A stretch of DNA of 35,513 bases, taken from the NCBI RefSeq assembly GCF_036404135.1, contig NZ_DASWPE010000196.1, forward strand, positions 1-35,513, written 5' to 3'. The notes beneath the pieces were generated by a model. It was not told the origin of the DNA. It did not search any database and was given only the letters and a program-made list of their open reading frames with translations. The DNA is from Rhodopseudomonas_A sp036404135 (GTDB lineage Bacteria; Pseudomonadota; Alphaproteobacteria; Rhizobiales; Xanthobacteraceae). Below are positions 7,558 through 16,646 of the stretch, in pieces; the stretch's first letter is position 1; every line of letters starts with the position of its first letter. The translations under genes and the position numbers were made by a program.

Positions 7558-9288
7558 ATGGACGCGCTGGTCTCCACCGAGGGCCTGGCGAAATCCTTTG
7601 CGCCGAACGCAGCGCCGGCGATCCAGGCACTGACCACCACGATCAAGGCCGGCCAGGTCACCGGGCTGGTCGGCCCGGACGGCGCCGGCAAGACGACGCT
7701 GATGCGGCTGATCGCGGCCCTGCTGCAGCCGAGCGAAGGCCGCATCGAAGTGCAGGGTCGCGACACCCGGACCGAAGGCGCGGCGATCCACGACGAGATC
7801 GGCTACATGCCGCAGCGCTTCGGGCTCTACGAAGACCTCTCGGTGATGGAGAATCTCACGCTCTACGCCGATCTGCGCGGCGTGGTCGGCGACGAACGCA
7901 CGGCGACCTTCGAACGGCTCTTGGCCTTCACCGATCTGGCGCGTTTCACCGACCGGCTCGCCGGTGCGCTGTCCGGCGGCATGAAGCAGAAGCTGGGACT
8001 GGCCTGTGCGATGCTGAAATCGCCGAAGCTGCTATTGCTCGACGAGCCCAGCGTCGGCGTCGACCCGATCTCGCGGCGCGATCTGTGGAAGATGGTCTAC
8101 ACGCTGATCGACCAGGGCGTCGGCGTGGTGTGGAGCACCGCCTATCTCGACGAGGCCGAGAACTGCGCCGAAGTGATCGTGCTCAATCAGGGCCGCGTGC
8201 TGTTTCAGGGCGACCCCAAGGACATGACCGCCAGGATGGCCGGCCGGGTGTTCAAGCTGCACGGCGCGGGCGCCGAGCGCCGCGCGCTGCTGGCGCACAC
8301 GCTGACGTCCAGCGACGTGATCGACGGCGTGATGCAGGGCGAGGCGATCCGCGTGGTGATCGCCGAAGGCGCCGCGGCGCCGACCGCGCAAAGCATCGGC
8401 GCCCCCGCCTCGGTCAGCATCGCGCCGGTGCCGCCACGCTTCGAGGACGCCTTCGTGGCGATGCTCGGCGGCCAACCGAAGCGCACGCTGGCGCAGGCTA
8501 CAAGGCAACGCAGCGATGAAGCCGGCCGGGCCCCGGTCGAGGCCAAGGCGTTGACCCGGCGGTTCGGCAATTTCACCGCCGCGGACCACATCTCCTTTGA
8601 GATCGCGCGCGGCGAAATCTTTGGGTTGCTTGGCCCCAACGGCGCCGGCAAATCCACCACCTTCAAGATGATGTGCGGGCTCTTGCGCCCCACCGAAGGC
8701 TCGGCGCTGGTCGACGGGCTCGATCTCTACAAGGCGCCGTCGGCGGCGCGCGCCCGGCTCGGCTACATGGCGCAAAAGTTCTCGCTCTATGGCGATCTCA
8801 GCGTTGCACAGAACCTGGATTTCTTCGCCGGCGCTTATGGGTTGTCCGGCGCGCGGCGCCGCGAGGCGGTCGGCCGCGTCGTCGAGGCGTTCGATCTGAA
8901 GCCGCTGTTGAACGACAACGCTGGCGCGCTGCCGCTCGGCTTCAAGCAGCGCCTGGCGCTGTCCTGCGCCATCATGCACGAGCCGCCGGTGCTGTTTCTC
9001 GACGAGCCGACCTCCGGCGTCGATCCGCTGACCAGGCGCGAGTTCTGGGGCTTCATCAACGCCATGGTCGGGCGAGGCGTCACCATCATGGTGACCACGC
9101 ATTTCATGGACGAAGCCGAATATTGCGACCGCGTCGCTTTGATCTATCGCGGCAAATGCATCGCGGTCGACACTCCCGAAGCGTTGCAGCGCTCGGTGAA
9201 ATCCGCGGCGATCCCGGAGCCGACGCTGGAGGACGCCTTCATCGCGTTGGTCGAGCAGCACGACCGCGCGCAACAGGCCGCGGCATGA
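7558..9288 (+). CDS. ybhF: Dual-cassette ABC transporter ATPase (YbhF-like)
   Basis: A 576-aa protein with two ABC ATPase cassettes. Cassette 1 has Walker A GPDGAGKTT (about residues 39-47), signature LSGGMKQK, and Walker B LLLLDEPSVGVD. Cassette 2 starts near residue 325 with Walker A GPNGAGKST (about 360-368) and Walker B LFLDEPTSGVD. Its signature is degenerate, ALPLGFKQRL in place of LSGGQ, as I recall for YbhF as well. The ATG at 7558 is two bases after the ybhG stop, and the end overlaps the next ATG (ATGA). It powers the two permeases encoded downstream in drug or metabolite export at the inner membrane. Confidence 0.92.
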   Translation: MDALVSTEGLAKSFAPNAAPAIQALTTTIKAGQVTGLVGPDGAGKTTLMRLIAALLQPSEGRIEVQGRDTRTEGAAIHDEIGYMPQRFGLYEDLSVMENLTLYADLRGVVGDERTATFERLLAFTDLARFTDRLAGALSGGMKQKLGLACAMLKSPKLLLLDEPSVGVDPISRRDLWKMVYTLIDQGVGVVWSTAYLDEAENCAEVIVLNQGRVLFQGDPKDMTARMAGRVFKLHGAGAERRALLAHTLTSSDVIDGVMQGEAIRVVIAEGAAAPTAQSIGAPASVSIAPVPPRFEDAFVAMLGGQPKRTLAQATRQRSDEAGRAPVEAKALTRRFGNFTAADHISFEIARGEIFGLLGPNGAGKSTTFKMMCGLLRPTEGSALVDGLDLYKAPSAARARLGYMAQKFSLYGDLSVAQNLDFFAGAYGLSGARRREAVGRVVEAFDLKPLLNDNAGALPLGFKQRLALSCAIMHEPPVLFLDEPTSGVDPLTRREFWGFINAMVGRGVTIMVTTHFMDEAEYCDRVALIYRGKCIAVDTPEALQRSVKSAAIPEPTLEDAFIALVEQHDRAQQAAA

Positions 9289-10424
9289 GCGCCGCCTCGC
9301 TGAAATCCGGGCGCTGGCGCCGGATCCGCGCGCTGATCGTCAAGGAGACGCTGCAGGTGGTGCGCGATCCCTCCAGCATCGTGGTCGCCTTCGTGCTGCC
9401 GGCGCTGCTGCTGTTTCTGTTCGGCTTCGGCATCACCTTCGACGCCACCCGCGTCAAGGTCGGCCTGGTGATCGAGGAGCCGACCCCGGAAAGCGCGGAG
9501 TTCGCGATGTCGCTGTCGAATACCCGCTATTTCGACGTCCGCCAGGCGCAGAGCCGGCTCGCCTTCATCGACGACCTCGCCGCCGGCAAGATCAGCGGCG
9601 TGATCGTGCTGTCCGGCGATTTCGCCGAGCGGCTGGGCCGCGGCGACACCGCCGGCGTCCAGGTGATCACCGACGGCAGCGACCCCAACACTGCGGGCCT
9701 CGTCACCGGCTATGTGCAGGGCGCCTGGCAAAGCTGGCAGAACCAGCGCGGCTTTGCCAAGACCATGTCAATGCCGGGCCAGATCGACGTCCAGGCGCGG
9801 TTCTGGTTCAACCCGGAGCTGGAGAGCCGCCGGCTGTTGGTGCCGGGCTCGATGTCGCTGATCATGATGATGATCGGCGCGCTGCTCACCGCGCTGGTGG
9901 TGTCGCGGGAATGGGAGCGCGGCACCATCGAGGCGCTGCTGGCGACCCCGATCGGCACGCTGGAATTCTTGATCGGCAAGCTGGTGCCGAATTTCATGCT
10001 CGGGCTGTGCGCGATGGCGGTCTGCGTGCTGGCGGCGCTGTTCGTGTTCGACATTCCGCTGCGCGGCTCGCTGCTGGTCCTGGTCGGCTTCACCGCGGTG
10101 TTCATGAGCGTCGCGCTCAGCATCGGCTTGCTGATCTCCACGGTGGCGAAGACGCAATTTGTCGCGAGCCAAATGGCGATGCTGGTGGCATTCTTGCCCG
10201 GGTTGTACTTCTCCGGCTTCCTGTTCGAGATCGCCAGCATGCCGGCGCCGCTGCGCGCGTTCTCGGTGATCGTGCCGGCGAAATACTATGTGCAGGGGCT
10301 GCAGACCATCTTCCTCGCCGGCAACATCGCCTCGGTGCTGGTGCCCTGCACTTTGATCCTCGTCTTCATGAGCACGGTGCTGTTCGCGCTGACCGCGCGC
10401 AACACCCGACAGCGGCTGGATTGA
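9285..10424 (+). CDS. ybhS: ABC-2 type permease (YbhS-like)
   Basis: A 379-aa ABC-2 permease. One membrane segment near residues 30-52 (VAFVLPALLLFLFGFGI) is followed by a large periplasmic domain (about 55-180), then five or six C-terminal membrane segments. A conserved SREWERGTIEALLATPIG coupling region lies between the first of these. The RIRALIVKETLQVVRDPSSI opening is typical of the family. The ATG overlaps the ybhF stop. It should form a heterodimer with the next gene product. Confidence 0.9.
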   Translation: MSAASLKSGRWRRIRALIVKETLQVVRDPSSIVVAFVLPALLLFLFGFGITFDATRVKVGLVIEEPTPESAEFAMSLSNTRYFDVRQAQSRLAFIDDLAAGKISGVIVLSGDFAERLGRGDTAGVQVITDGSDPNTAGLVTGYVQGAWQSWQNQRGFAKTMSMPGQIDVQARFWFNPELESRRLLVPGSMSLIMMMIGALLTALVVSREWERGTIEALLATPIGTLEFLIGKLVPNFMLGLCAMAVCVLAALFVFDIPLRGSLLVLVGFTAVFMSVALSIGLLISTVAKTQFVASQMAMLVAFLPGLYFSGFLFEIASMPAPLRAFSVIVPAKYYVQGLQTIFLAGNIASVLVPCTLILVFMSTVLFALTARNTRQRLD

Positions 10425-10431
10425 GGGCGCG

Positions 10432-11544
10432 ATGATCTGGACAAGGCTGCTGGCGCTGATCGTCAAGGAAATGCTGGCGGCGTTCCGCGACCCGAAGGCG
10501 CGGATGGCGCTGGTGATGCCGCCGCTGGTGCAGTTCTTCCTGTTCGCCTTCGCCGCCACTTTGGAAGTCAGCAACGTCCCGGTCGGCGTCTTGAACCAGG
10601 ACTGGGGCGCGCAATCCGAACAACTGGTCAGCCGGTTCGAGCGCGCCTCGGCGTTCTCCGAAGTGCGGCGCTACGGCAGCGAGGCCGAGGCCCGCGCCGC
10701 GATCGACCGCCAGGACGTCATGGTGGTGATCCAGATCGGTCAGGATTTTTCCCGCAAGCTCGCCGGCAACGAGGTGCCGAGCGTGCAATTGCTGCTCGAC
10801 GGCCGCAAATCCAACAGCGCGCAACTCTTGAACAATTATCTCAACACCATCGTCGCGCAATATAGCGCCGCCTATCGCGCCGGCGGCGCGGCGCTGCCGC
10901 CGGAAAGCGAGATCGTCGACCGCAGCTGGTACAACCCCAATCGCGGCTATCGCGAATCCATGGTGCCGGTGCTGATCGCCACGCTGCCGATGACCATGGT
11001 GCTGATGATCGTCGGCATGTCGGTGGCGCGCGAGCGCGAACTCGGCACCTTCGAACAACTCCTGGTATCGCCGCTGCAGCCCCTGGAGATCGTGGTCGGC
11101 AAGGCGGTGCCCGGGCTGATCGTCGGTTTCGCGCAATGCAGCATCATCACTTTGATCGTGATCTTCGGCTTCGGCATCAGCCTGACCGGATCGGCGCTGG
11201 TGCTGTTCACCGGGCTCGCGATCTTTCTGGTGTCGATCATCGGCATCGCGCTGTTCATCTCCTCGCTGGTGTCGAACCAGCAGCAGGCGATGATGGGCAT
11301 CATGGTGACGATGATGCCGATCATGATGCTGTCGGGCTTCAGCTCGCCGGTGCAGAACATGCCGGACTGGCTGCAGCCGATCGCGCAGATCAATCCGCTG
11401 ACGCATATTCTGGTGGTGATCCGCGGCGTGTTTCTGCGCGACATGGCGTTCGGGCTGGTCGCCGAGCGGCTGTGGCCGATGGCGGCGATCGCCGTGGTGA
11501 CGATTTCCGCCGCGGCCTGGATGTTCCGCCGCAAGATCCAGTGA
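10432..11544 (+). CDS. ybhR: ABC-2 type permease (YbhR-like)
   Basis: A 370-aa ABC-2 permease, paralogous to its upstream neighbour. It has an N-terminal LIVKEMLAAFRDPKARMALV region and first membrane segment, a periplasmic domain to about residue 175, a VARERELGTFEQLLVSPLQPLEI coupling segment and five C-terminal membrane segments. It starts seven bases after the ybhS stop and is the last gene of the TetR-ybhGFSR-like operon. A palindromic repeat element lies 36 bases downstream. Confidence 0.9.
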   Translation: MIWTRLLALIVKEMLAAFRDPKARMALVMPPLVQFFLFAFAATLEVSNVPVGVLNQDWGAQSEQLVSRFERASAFSEVRRYGSEAEARAAIDRQDVMVVIQIGQDFSRKLAGNEVPSVQLLLDGRKSNSAQLLNNYLNTIVAQYSAAYRAGGAALPPESEIVDRSWYNPNRGYRESMVPVLIATLPMTMVLMIVGMSVARERELGTFEQLLVSPLQPLEIVVGKAVPGLIVGFAQCSIITLIVIFGFGISLTGSALVLFTGLAIFLVSIIGIALFISSLVSNQQQAMMGIMVTMMPIMMLSGFSSPVQNMPDWLQPIAQINPLTHILVVIRGVFLRDMAFGLVAERLWPMAAIAVVTISAAAWMFRRKIQ

Positions 11545-11580
11545 ACGCCGGAAGGCCGTCGCGCCGAGGGTGAAACTATA

Positions 11581-11679
11581 GCGTTTTCGAGCGAAGTGGA
11601 TCCCGGTTCGCGTGAAGAAAACGCGTCAAAAAACAATCTAGAGCTCCGGTTCTGATTCTATCAGAACCGGAATAGCTCT
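11581..11679. repeat. Interspersed palindromic repeat element with strong terminator-like hairpin
   Basis: A compound palindrome. The left part has GCGTTTTC (11581-11588) and its inverse GAAAACGC (11617-11624). The right part is an 11-bp perfect stem, CCGGTTCTGAT (11646-11656) and ATCAGAACCGG (11660-11670), with a TCT loop and flanking TAGAGCT/AGCTCTA arms. I recall near-identical elements between many Bradyrhizobium genes, but cannot search here. It separates two convergent genes and probably ends transcription from both sides. The stop codon and last residues of the minus-strand ATPase lie inside it. Confidence 0.75.
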
Positions 11680-14600
11680 AGGCGCGCCTTGGCGACGACC
11701 TCGTCGGCGGTCAGCGGATTGGCCGGGTGCCAGGTCAGGCAGATCGGCGTGCGGATCCGGGTCGGCCGCGGCCAGCCCTCGGTCGAGAAGTAGAACTCGC
11801 CGCGCGACAATTTTCCGATGTCCTCGCCGCTGCCGCCCTTGGCCGCCATCATCGCTTTGGTGGCCTCGATGGTGGTCGGCGAACTCATCCGCCCATAGAA
11901 ATGCGTGGTGCAATTGGAGATGATCTTGTGGTCGATCCCGGTCGGGGTCTGGGTGGCGACGATCATGCCGAGCCCATATTTGCGGGCCTGCGCCGCCAGC
12001 GACAGCGTGCTTTCCTTGCACGGCGTAGTGCGCTGCGACGGCGCGAAGTTCTGCGCCTCGTCGAGCACATAGAGCCGGCCGGTCGGGCTGGGATGCCGCT
12101 TGATCCAGGAAAACAGCGACATCTGCAACTGGTTGACGAACGATTGGCGCGCCTCGTCGCTGGCCAGGCCGGAGAAATTGATCACCGAGATCCGGGTCCT
12201 GCCGGCCTCGGTGCCAAACAGCAATTGCGGGTCGAGCGCGGCACCGCGGGACTGCAGCAAGGGATTGGTCGCGATCGCGGCGCGCAATTGGTTGGCGATC
12301 GCCGCCGCGAGCTTGGCTGCATCGTCGATCTGGCTGACCCCGTCGGGCAGTTCCGACAGCAGATCGATCAGCCGCGCGAGGTCGCCGCCGCCCTGAGCCG
12401 CGAAGCTGCGCAGCGCATCCGCCAGCACGCCTTCCTTGAGTTTTGCGCTGGCGCCCTTGGCGCCGATGTAGGGTGACAGCGTCGCCCGCGCCATCTCGAT
12501 CGCCTGCGCGCGCTCGTCCTCATCGCCGTTCAGCGCGGCAAAATCCGGCAGCAGCGCCAGCGACATCGGCCGGCCGGCGTTGAACCCCGGGGTCCAGATC
12601 ACGACCTCGACGTCGCGTTGATAGTTGGCGGCCTTGGCCGCATCGTTGGCGCTCCAGCCCTGCGGCGGCGCCGGCCACTGATCGCCGAGCCTTGCCAGAT
12701 CGTTGTTGGTGTCGAGCACGATCGCCGGAATCCCGAGCAACGCTGCTTCCTCGACGATACGGCGAAGCAGCACGGTCTTGCCGGAGCCCGCGCCGGCGAG
12801 AATCGCGGTGTGGCGCGGCAACAGATCCGCGGCTAGCGTGACAGCGGCGCCGGGCGCGCCGCGCTCATAGCGGTGGCCGAGTGGAATGTCGCGAGCAATG
12901 GGTTTGCTCGGGGCCGGCTTCGAGGTGCCGAGCGGCGGTTTGCCGGGCGCGACCGGAGCCGCCTCAACAGCGCGTGCCGGGGACGGCGGCGGCGCGGCGG
13001 TTGGCAGGGGCGACGGACCGGGCGACGGCGCCGGCTCGGGCAGCGGGCCGGCCAGAAACGGCGGCGGCGCCAGCCCCGCGGCCTTGAACAGCGGCGTGTC
13101 GAACAACGGCTTGCGGGCGCGCAGCCAGGCCTCGAAGCCCTCAGCATTGCGGCGCGCCATCGCCTGCAACGCCACGAAGGCGCGCAGATCCTCGCCGGTC
13201 GGGGCGATGAATTCGCCGCCGGCCTTTTCGAACTTGGCAACCAGCTCCGTGGTCTTGGCGCCGCCCGGCACCGCGCCGTCGCGCAGGATGAACAGGTGGC
13301 GGAACTTGAGCGCCCGATCGACGCCCGAGGCGGTCATCGCCGCGCGCAATCGGCTCTGAAAGGCGATGGCATTGTCATGGGCGAGAACGCGGAAGCAGTA
13401 GTGCTGCTCGCGGTCGCCCTCGCCGCGAAAGATGAAGGTCAGCCTTCCATGCAGCGACGGCCGGCGCTGATCCGGGTCGGGCTGCGAGACCACGTCGACA
13501 TCGTCCGGAAGCTGCAGGTGCGCGGTATAGATGTTCAAGATATCGGCCAGCAGGTTTCGCAATTGATCTTCGTTGTCGAGGTCGAGCAGGCCGCCGGTCG
13601 AGGCGGCCTGCAATTCGCGGCTGAACGTCTCGTCGAGGCCCCTCGCCGGCGGCGCCGGCGCGGCCGGCTGCGCGGCGTCGAAGCTGTTGCAGGGGATGAT
13701 CCGCCCCGCGGCGAGGCAGCGCTGCCGGTGATCGTCGCAGGCCTTCAGCAATTGCCGCGGCGTGAAACCCACCGCCGTCTCGAACGCCTCCGGCGCAAAG
13801 GGGAAGGTTTCGCCGGGCGGGGTGTAACCACCGGCCGCATAGCCCTGCGCCAGCCGGGCCCTCACCAAGGCCAGCGCCAGTTGCGGCTGCGACAGCGCAT
13901 AAAGCACATTCGGCCGGTAGTAGCGGTCGGTGACCGCCACGGTCGCTTTCGATCGCAGCACCTCCCACGACGCCTCGAGACACGACACCACGGTGATGGC
14001 GCGGCGTTTGACGTCGTGCAGGTCCATCAACCCGTGCGCCAACGCCTCGATGATCGATTGCGTCTCCTGGGTCTGCTCCAAGGTTGCGCCGTCTTGGCCA
14101 CGATAGCGCTCCGCATTGGCTTCGCTGATGATCGCATCGATCTGATCGACCGCGATCAAGGTCGGCCCGACCAGGCTCAACAGCCAGGAAATGCCGCGCA
14201 CGATATCGATCGGCGATTTCTTCACCACGACAAATCCGAGTTCGCGAAGCTGCACGGCGTCGAGGTCCATGCCTTGCAGCCAGGCGTGCGCGATGCTGCC
14301 GCATTCCAGGTCTTCCGAGATCAAAAGCACGAAGGCGCGCACCACGTCGCCGTGCTGCTGGGTCATGGCGCGGTCGCGGCGCGCCAGCGCGGCGAGGAAT
14401 GTCTTGACCAGCTCCGCCATCAATTCGCGCGGCCGGCCCCGCCAGCGGCTGGCGATGTCGGCGAGTTGGGTTTGCAATTGCAGCAAGGTGGCAAGCTTGT
14501 GGATCAGCCGGTCGTATTGCGTGCGATGCTCGTCGATCCGCACTTGCAGCGAATTGAGAAAGCCGAGCGCCACCGAGGACCAGAAATCCCGCACGCCGAC

Positions 14601-14891
14601 GAAGTCCAGCAGGATGAACACCGCATCCTCTTCCCAGACCCGGCGCCGCAGTTCGCCGATCAGGTGGGTCTTGCCGAGACCGGCGGAGCCGATCACCACC
14701 CGGCCGAGCGGCTCGTTGTCGGGTTCGGCATCGCGGGTGCTGCTGAGAAAATATCTCATCAGTTCGTCGAGCACGTCCTGATGGATCGGCGCGTGATACG
14801 GCTGGTCGCGCCAGATGCCTTTGAGCTGGCGGGTCCAGTTGAAATCGACCGCGCGGAACGCCTCGAGTTCGGCCATCGCGTCGTTGCTCAT
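11661..14891 (-). CDS. Dual P-loop protein: AAA-type ATPase fused to HerA-type motor
   Basis: A 1076-aa protein. The N-terminal ATPase has P-loop GSAGLGKTHL (about residues 67-76) and a Walker B-like LIAVDQID near 245. A middle region (about 480-610) contains a mixed alpha/beta segment. A Pro/Ala-rich linker (about 610-675) precedes the C-terminal HerA/DUF87-like motor, which has P-loop AGAGSGKTVLLR (about 699-710), Walker B LYVLDEAQNF (about 940-949) and VATQTPTGID. The ATG overlaps the TGA of the upstream gene by one base. With the nuclease encoded first in the operon it looks like a DNA-translocating restriction or defence complex; that role is inference. The last residues are encoded within a repeat element. 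Confidence 0.8.
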   Translation of the reverse strand: MSNDAMAELEAFRAVDFNWTRQLKGIWRDQPYHAPIHQDVLDELMRYFLSSTRDAEPDNEPLGRVVIGSAGLGKTHLIGELRRRVWEEDAVFILLDFVGVRDFWSSVALGFLNSLQVRIDEHRTQYDRLIHKLATLLQLQTQLADIASRWRGRPRELMAELVKTFLAALARRDRAMTQQHGDVVRAFVLLISEDLECGSIAHAWLQGMDLDAVQLRELGFVVVKKSPIDIVRGISWLLSLVGPTLIAVDQIDAIISEANAERYRGQDGATLEQTQETQSIIEALAHGLMDLHDVKRRAITVVSCLEASWEVLRSKATVAVTDRYYRPNVLYALSQPQLALALVRARLAQGYAAGGYTPPGETFPFAPEAFETAVGFTPRQLLKACDDHRQRCLAAGRIIPCNSFDAAQPAAPAPPARGLDETFSRELQAASTGGLLDLDNEDQLRNLLADILNIYTAHLQLPDDVDVVSQPDPDQRRPSLHGRLTFIFRGEGDREQHYCFRVLAHDNAIAFQSRLRAAMTASGVDRALKFRHLFILRDGAVPGGAKTTELVAKFEKAGGEFIAPTGEDLRAFVALQAMARRNAEGFEAWLRARKPLFDTPLFKAAGLAPPPFLAGPLPEPAPSPGPSPLPTAAPPPSPARAVEAAPVAPGKPPLGTSKPAPSKPIARDIPLGHRYERGAPGAAVTLAADLLPRHTAILAGAGSGKTVLLRRIVEEAALLGIPAIVLDTNNDLARLGDQWPAPPQGWSANDAAKAANYQRDVEVVIWTPGFNAGRPMSLALLPDFAALNGDEDERAQAIEMARATLSPYIGAKGASAKLKEGVLADALRSFAAQGGGDLARLIDLLSELPDGVSQIDDAAKLAAAIANQLRAAIATNPLLQSRGAALDPQLLFGTEAGRTRISVINFSGLASDEARQSFVNQLQMSLFSWIKRHPSPTGRLYVLDEAQNFAPSQRTTPCKESTLSLAAQARKYGLGMIVATQTPTGIDHKIISNCTTHFYGRMSSPTTIEATKAMMAAKGGSGEDIGKLSRGEFYFSTEGWPRPTRIRTPICLTWHPANPLTADEVVAKARLELFRF

Positions 14892-15586
14892 CAGTTTTCG
14901 ATCCAGACGATGTGGCGCGGTTCGTTGCCGATCTGAATGGCGGCGTCGCGATCGGCGTCGGTGACCTCGATTCGATTGTCGAGCTGCATCAGCGCGGCCT
15001 GCTGCTCGCGCTGCATCAGCTTGAGCGCGTCATCGAGCGCCGATCGCTCGATATCAGGCAATTGCCGCCGCAGGTCCTTCAGCAAGGCGCGGCGGTTGAA
15101 GCCCCCGGCGACCGCCAGATAGGCCTCGCGAATTTTTTCGCGCAACGCCGCGGGGTCGGCCGGCGCGTCGCCCGCGCCGGGCCGCGGAGCCGGCGCGGCA
15201 AGCAGATCGGCAAGCCGCAGGTCGCCGGCCTCGAGGAAGCCCGCGAGCCGCTTGAGCCAGGCCTGCAGCACGAACGCGCCGCCAAAATTCTTCTCCGGCA
15301 GCGGATCGGCGAGGTGACGCTCCGCCCAGTCCCAGCCTTTATCGGTGACGGTGAGCCAGATCGCGCCGCGCTCGCGCTTTGCCACTTCGATCAGGCCGGC
15401 CTTGACCAGCGCCGCGCGTTCGGCCTTCTCGATCTCCGGCTTTAGCTTGTCGCCATACCCGGCACCGCCCGCGCCCAGCAGCGCCCACATCGCCAGCGTC
15501 TGTTTCTCGGCCTCCCTTTGCTCGCGGGTTTTGGGACGCGGCTTGTCGGCGGGCTTGGGCTCTTTCGCTTTGCGAGATGTTACCAC
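14891..15586 (-). CDS. Middle gene of the nuclease/ATPase operon, probable winged-helix protein
   Basis: A 231-aa protein of no named family that I recognise. It has a basic, Lys/Pro-rich N-terminus (residues 1-40), then a helical region with AALVKAGLIEVAKRERGAIW and LTVTDKGWDWAE, which reads like a winged helix. An Ala/Pro linker follows, then a second helical unit with KIREAYLAVAGGFNRRALLKDLRRQLPDIERSALDDALKLMQ, which could be another DNA-binding module. It ends in a short acidic/beta tail. GTG at 15586 is chosen: it lies seven bases after the nuclease stop and follows GAGG; the open frame further upstream lies inside the nuclease gene. The gene is coupled on both sides, so it probably acts as an adaptor between nuclease and motor. 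Confidence 0.65.
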   Translation of the reverse strand: MVTSRKAKEPKPADKPRPKTREQREAEKQTLAMWALLGAGGAGYGDKLKPEIEKAERAALVKAGLIEVAKRERGAIWLTVTDKGWDWAERHLADPLPEKNFGGAFVLQAWLKRLAGFLEAGDLRLADLLAAPAPRPGAGDAPADPAALREKIREAYLAVAGGFNRRALLKDLRRQLPDIERSALDDALKLMQREQQAALMQLDNRIEVTDADRDAAIQIGNEPRHIVWIEN

Positions 15587-15593
15587 TGTCGCC

Positions 15594-16646
15594 TCACTTG
15601 CTCCGTTCGCGGCAAAGGTGAACGATGTCGCGAATCTTCTCAATCGCTTTTCCGACGTCCTGCGCGATCTCGTCATTGGCCAGCCGCAGCACGGTGTAGC
15701 CGCTCAGCGTCAATTCGTAGTCGCGGTGGCGATCGTACATGAAGGCAGCGCGATTGCCGTGACTGCCATAGCCGTCGAGTTCGATGACCAGGCGGCCGTG
15801 CGTCCAGACGAAGTCCACCTTCGGTCGCGAGCCGCGAACGGTATCAACGAACTGATTGCAGCCAAACAGCGGGGCCAGTTCAACATCCGCGCGCAGCGCC
15901 TTGGCCAGCCGCTGCTCGGCTTCGCTCAGCGGATGCGGCGAGCCGAGCCACGGCGCCAGCCAGATCGCGGCGGCGTCGGGCTGCGGCGCAGCCGCTTCGG
16001 CCTCGCTATCCGCTGCGGCCAGGGCGCCATACAGAATGCGGTCGAACGGCGGCTGATGCGGCGGAAGCTGCGAAAACCTCGCGACCACCGCGCAATTGGC
16101 GTGCTGGGCGATCCATTCCAGCGCATGGACCATCGCGGCCGGGCTGGATTGTTGGCAGGCGTCCTCGCCGTCGACAACCAGCACCAGACCATGGCGGCTG
16201 ATCGCCAGCGCGAGCTGCGCCAGTTCGACCGCCGGAAGTGCCGCTCGGACGCGCGGCGGACGATCAGCGAGCGCGAGTTCGACCGCGGCCTCGGCCCAGT
16301 TCGGCGATAGGCCGGCAACCGATCCGGCAAGACGCTGCACCATCGCCGCAACCGCCAGCCGTCCGAGCTTGTCGTTCTTGCACTCCGCGAAACTGACGTC
16401 GGTAAACCAGACCGGCCACAGCCGTTGCACGGTGTCGGCGAACAAACCGATGATCTGCGCGACGATGGCCTCGGCCGAGGGCGCCGGCGTGACCCGCGCG
16501 AACAGCACGCGGCGCGCCCCTCCGTCGGCCTCGACCTGATCGAGCTGCCGGCGCAGCGCCGCGCCGTCGAACCCGGCCAGCGCCAACACCGCGCCCGCTC
16601 GGGCTGCCATGACGATATCCACAGCGGAACTTGGAAGAGCCGTCAT
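15594..16646 (-). CDS. DUF559-type (Vsr-like) endonuclease-domain protein, first gene of the operon
   Basis: A 350-aa protein. Residues 1-250 are mostly Ala-rich helices and strands of unknown type, with a possible P-loop-less ATPase-like LVLVVDGEDACQ near 180. The C-terminal ~100 residues match a PD-(D/E)XK nuclease of the DUF559/Vsr-like group: PKVDFVWTHGRLVIELDGYGSHG (Asp near 277, ELD near 289), a conserved RHRDYELTLSGYTVLRL, and NDEIAQDVGKAIEKI. It likely cuts or nicks DNA. It starts at the ATG at 16646; no strong ribosome site is visible. It is followed by two coupled genes on the same strand, so the three form one operon. Confidence 0.75.
   Translation of the reverse strand: MTALPSSAVDIVMAARAGAVLALAGFDGAALRRQLDQVEADGGARRVLFARVTPAPSAEAIVAQIIGLFADTVQRLWPVWFTDVSFAECKNDKLGRLAVAAMVQRLAGSVAGLSPNWAEAAVELALADRPPRVRAALPAVELAQLALAISRHGLVLVVDGEDACQQSSPAAMVHALEWIAQHANCAVVARFSQLPPHQPPFDRILYGALAAADSEAEAAAPQPDAAAIWLAPWLGSPHPLSEAEQRLAKALRADVELAPLFGCNQFVDTVRGSRPKVDFVWTHGRLVIELDGYGSHGNRAAFMYDRHRDYELTLSGYTVLRLANDEIAQDVGKAIEKIRDIVHLCRERSK

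Noticed and set aside
6278..9273. Long minus-strand frames opposite the exporter operon (6278-7501, 8032-9273)
   Set aside because: They mirror real ybhG- and ybhF-like genes; their translations have no family signature.
12873..14936. A 687-codon plus-strand open frame opposite the dual-ATPase gene
   Set aside because: Its translation is Arg/Gln/Gly-rich without domains and lies antisense to clear P-loop motifs; it results from high GC.
15587..15676. Longer N-terminus for the middle gene of the nuclease/ATPase operon (start at 15676)
   Set aside because: It would overlap the nuclease gene by 83 bases; the GTG at 15586 after GAGG fits the compact operon better.
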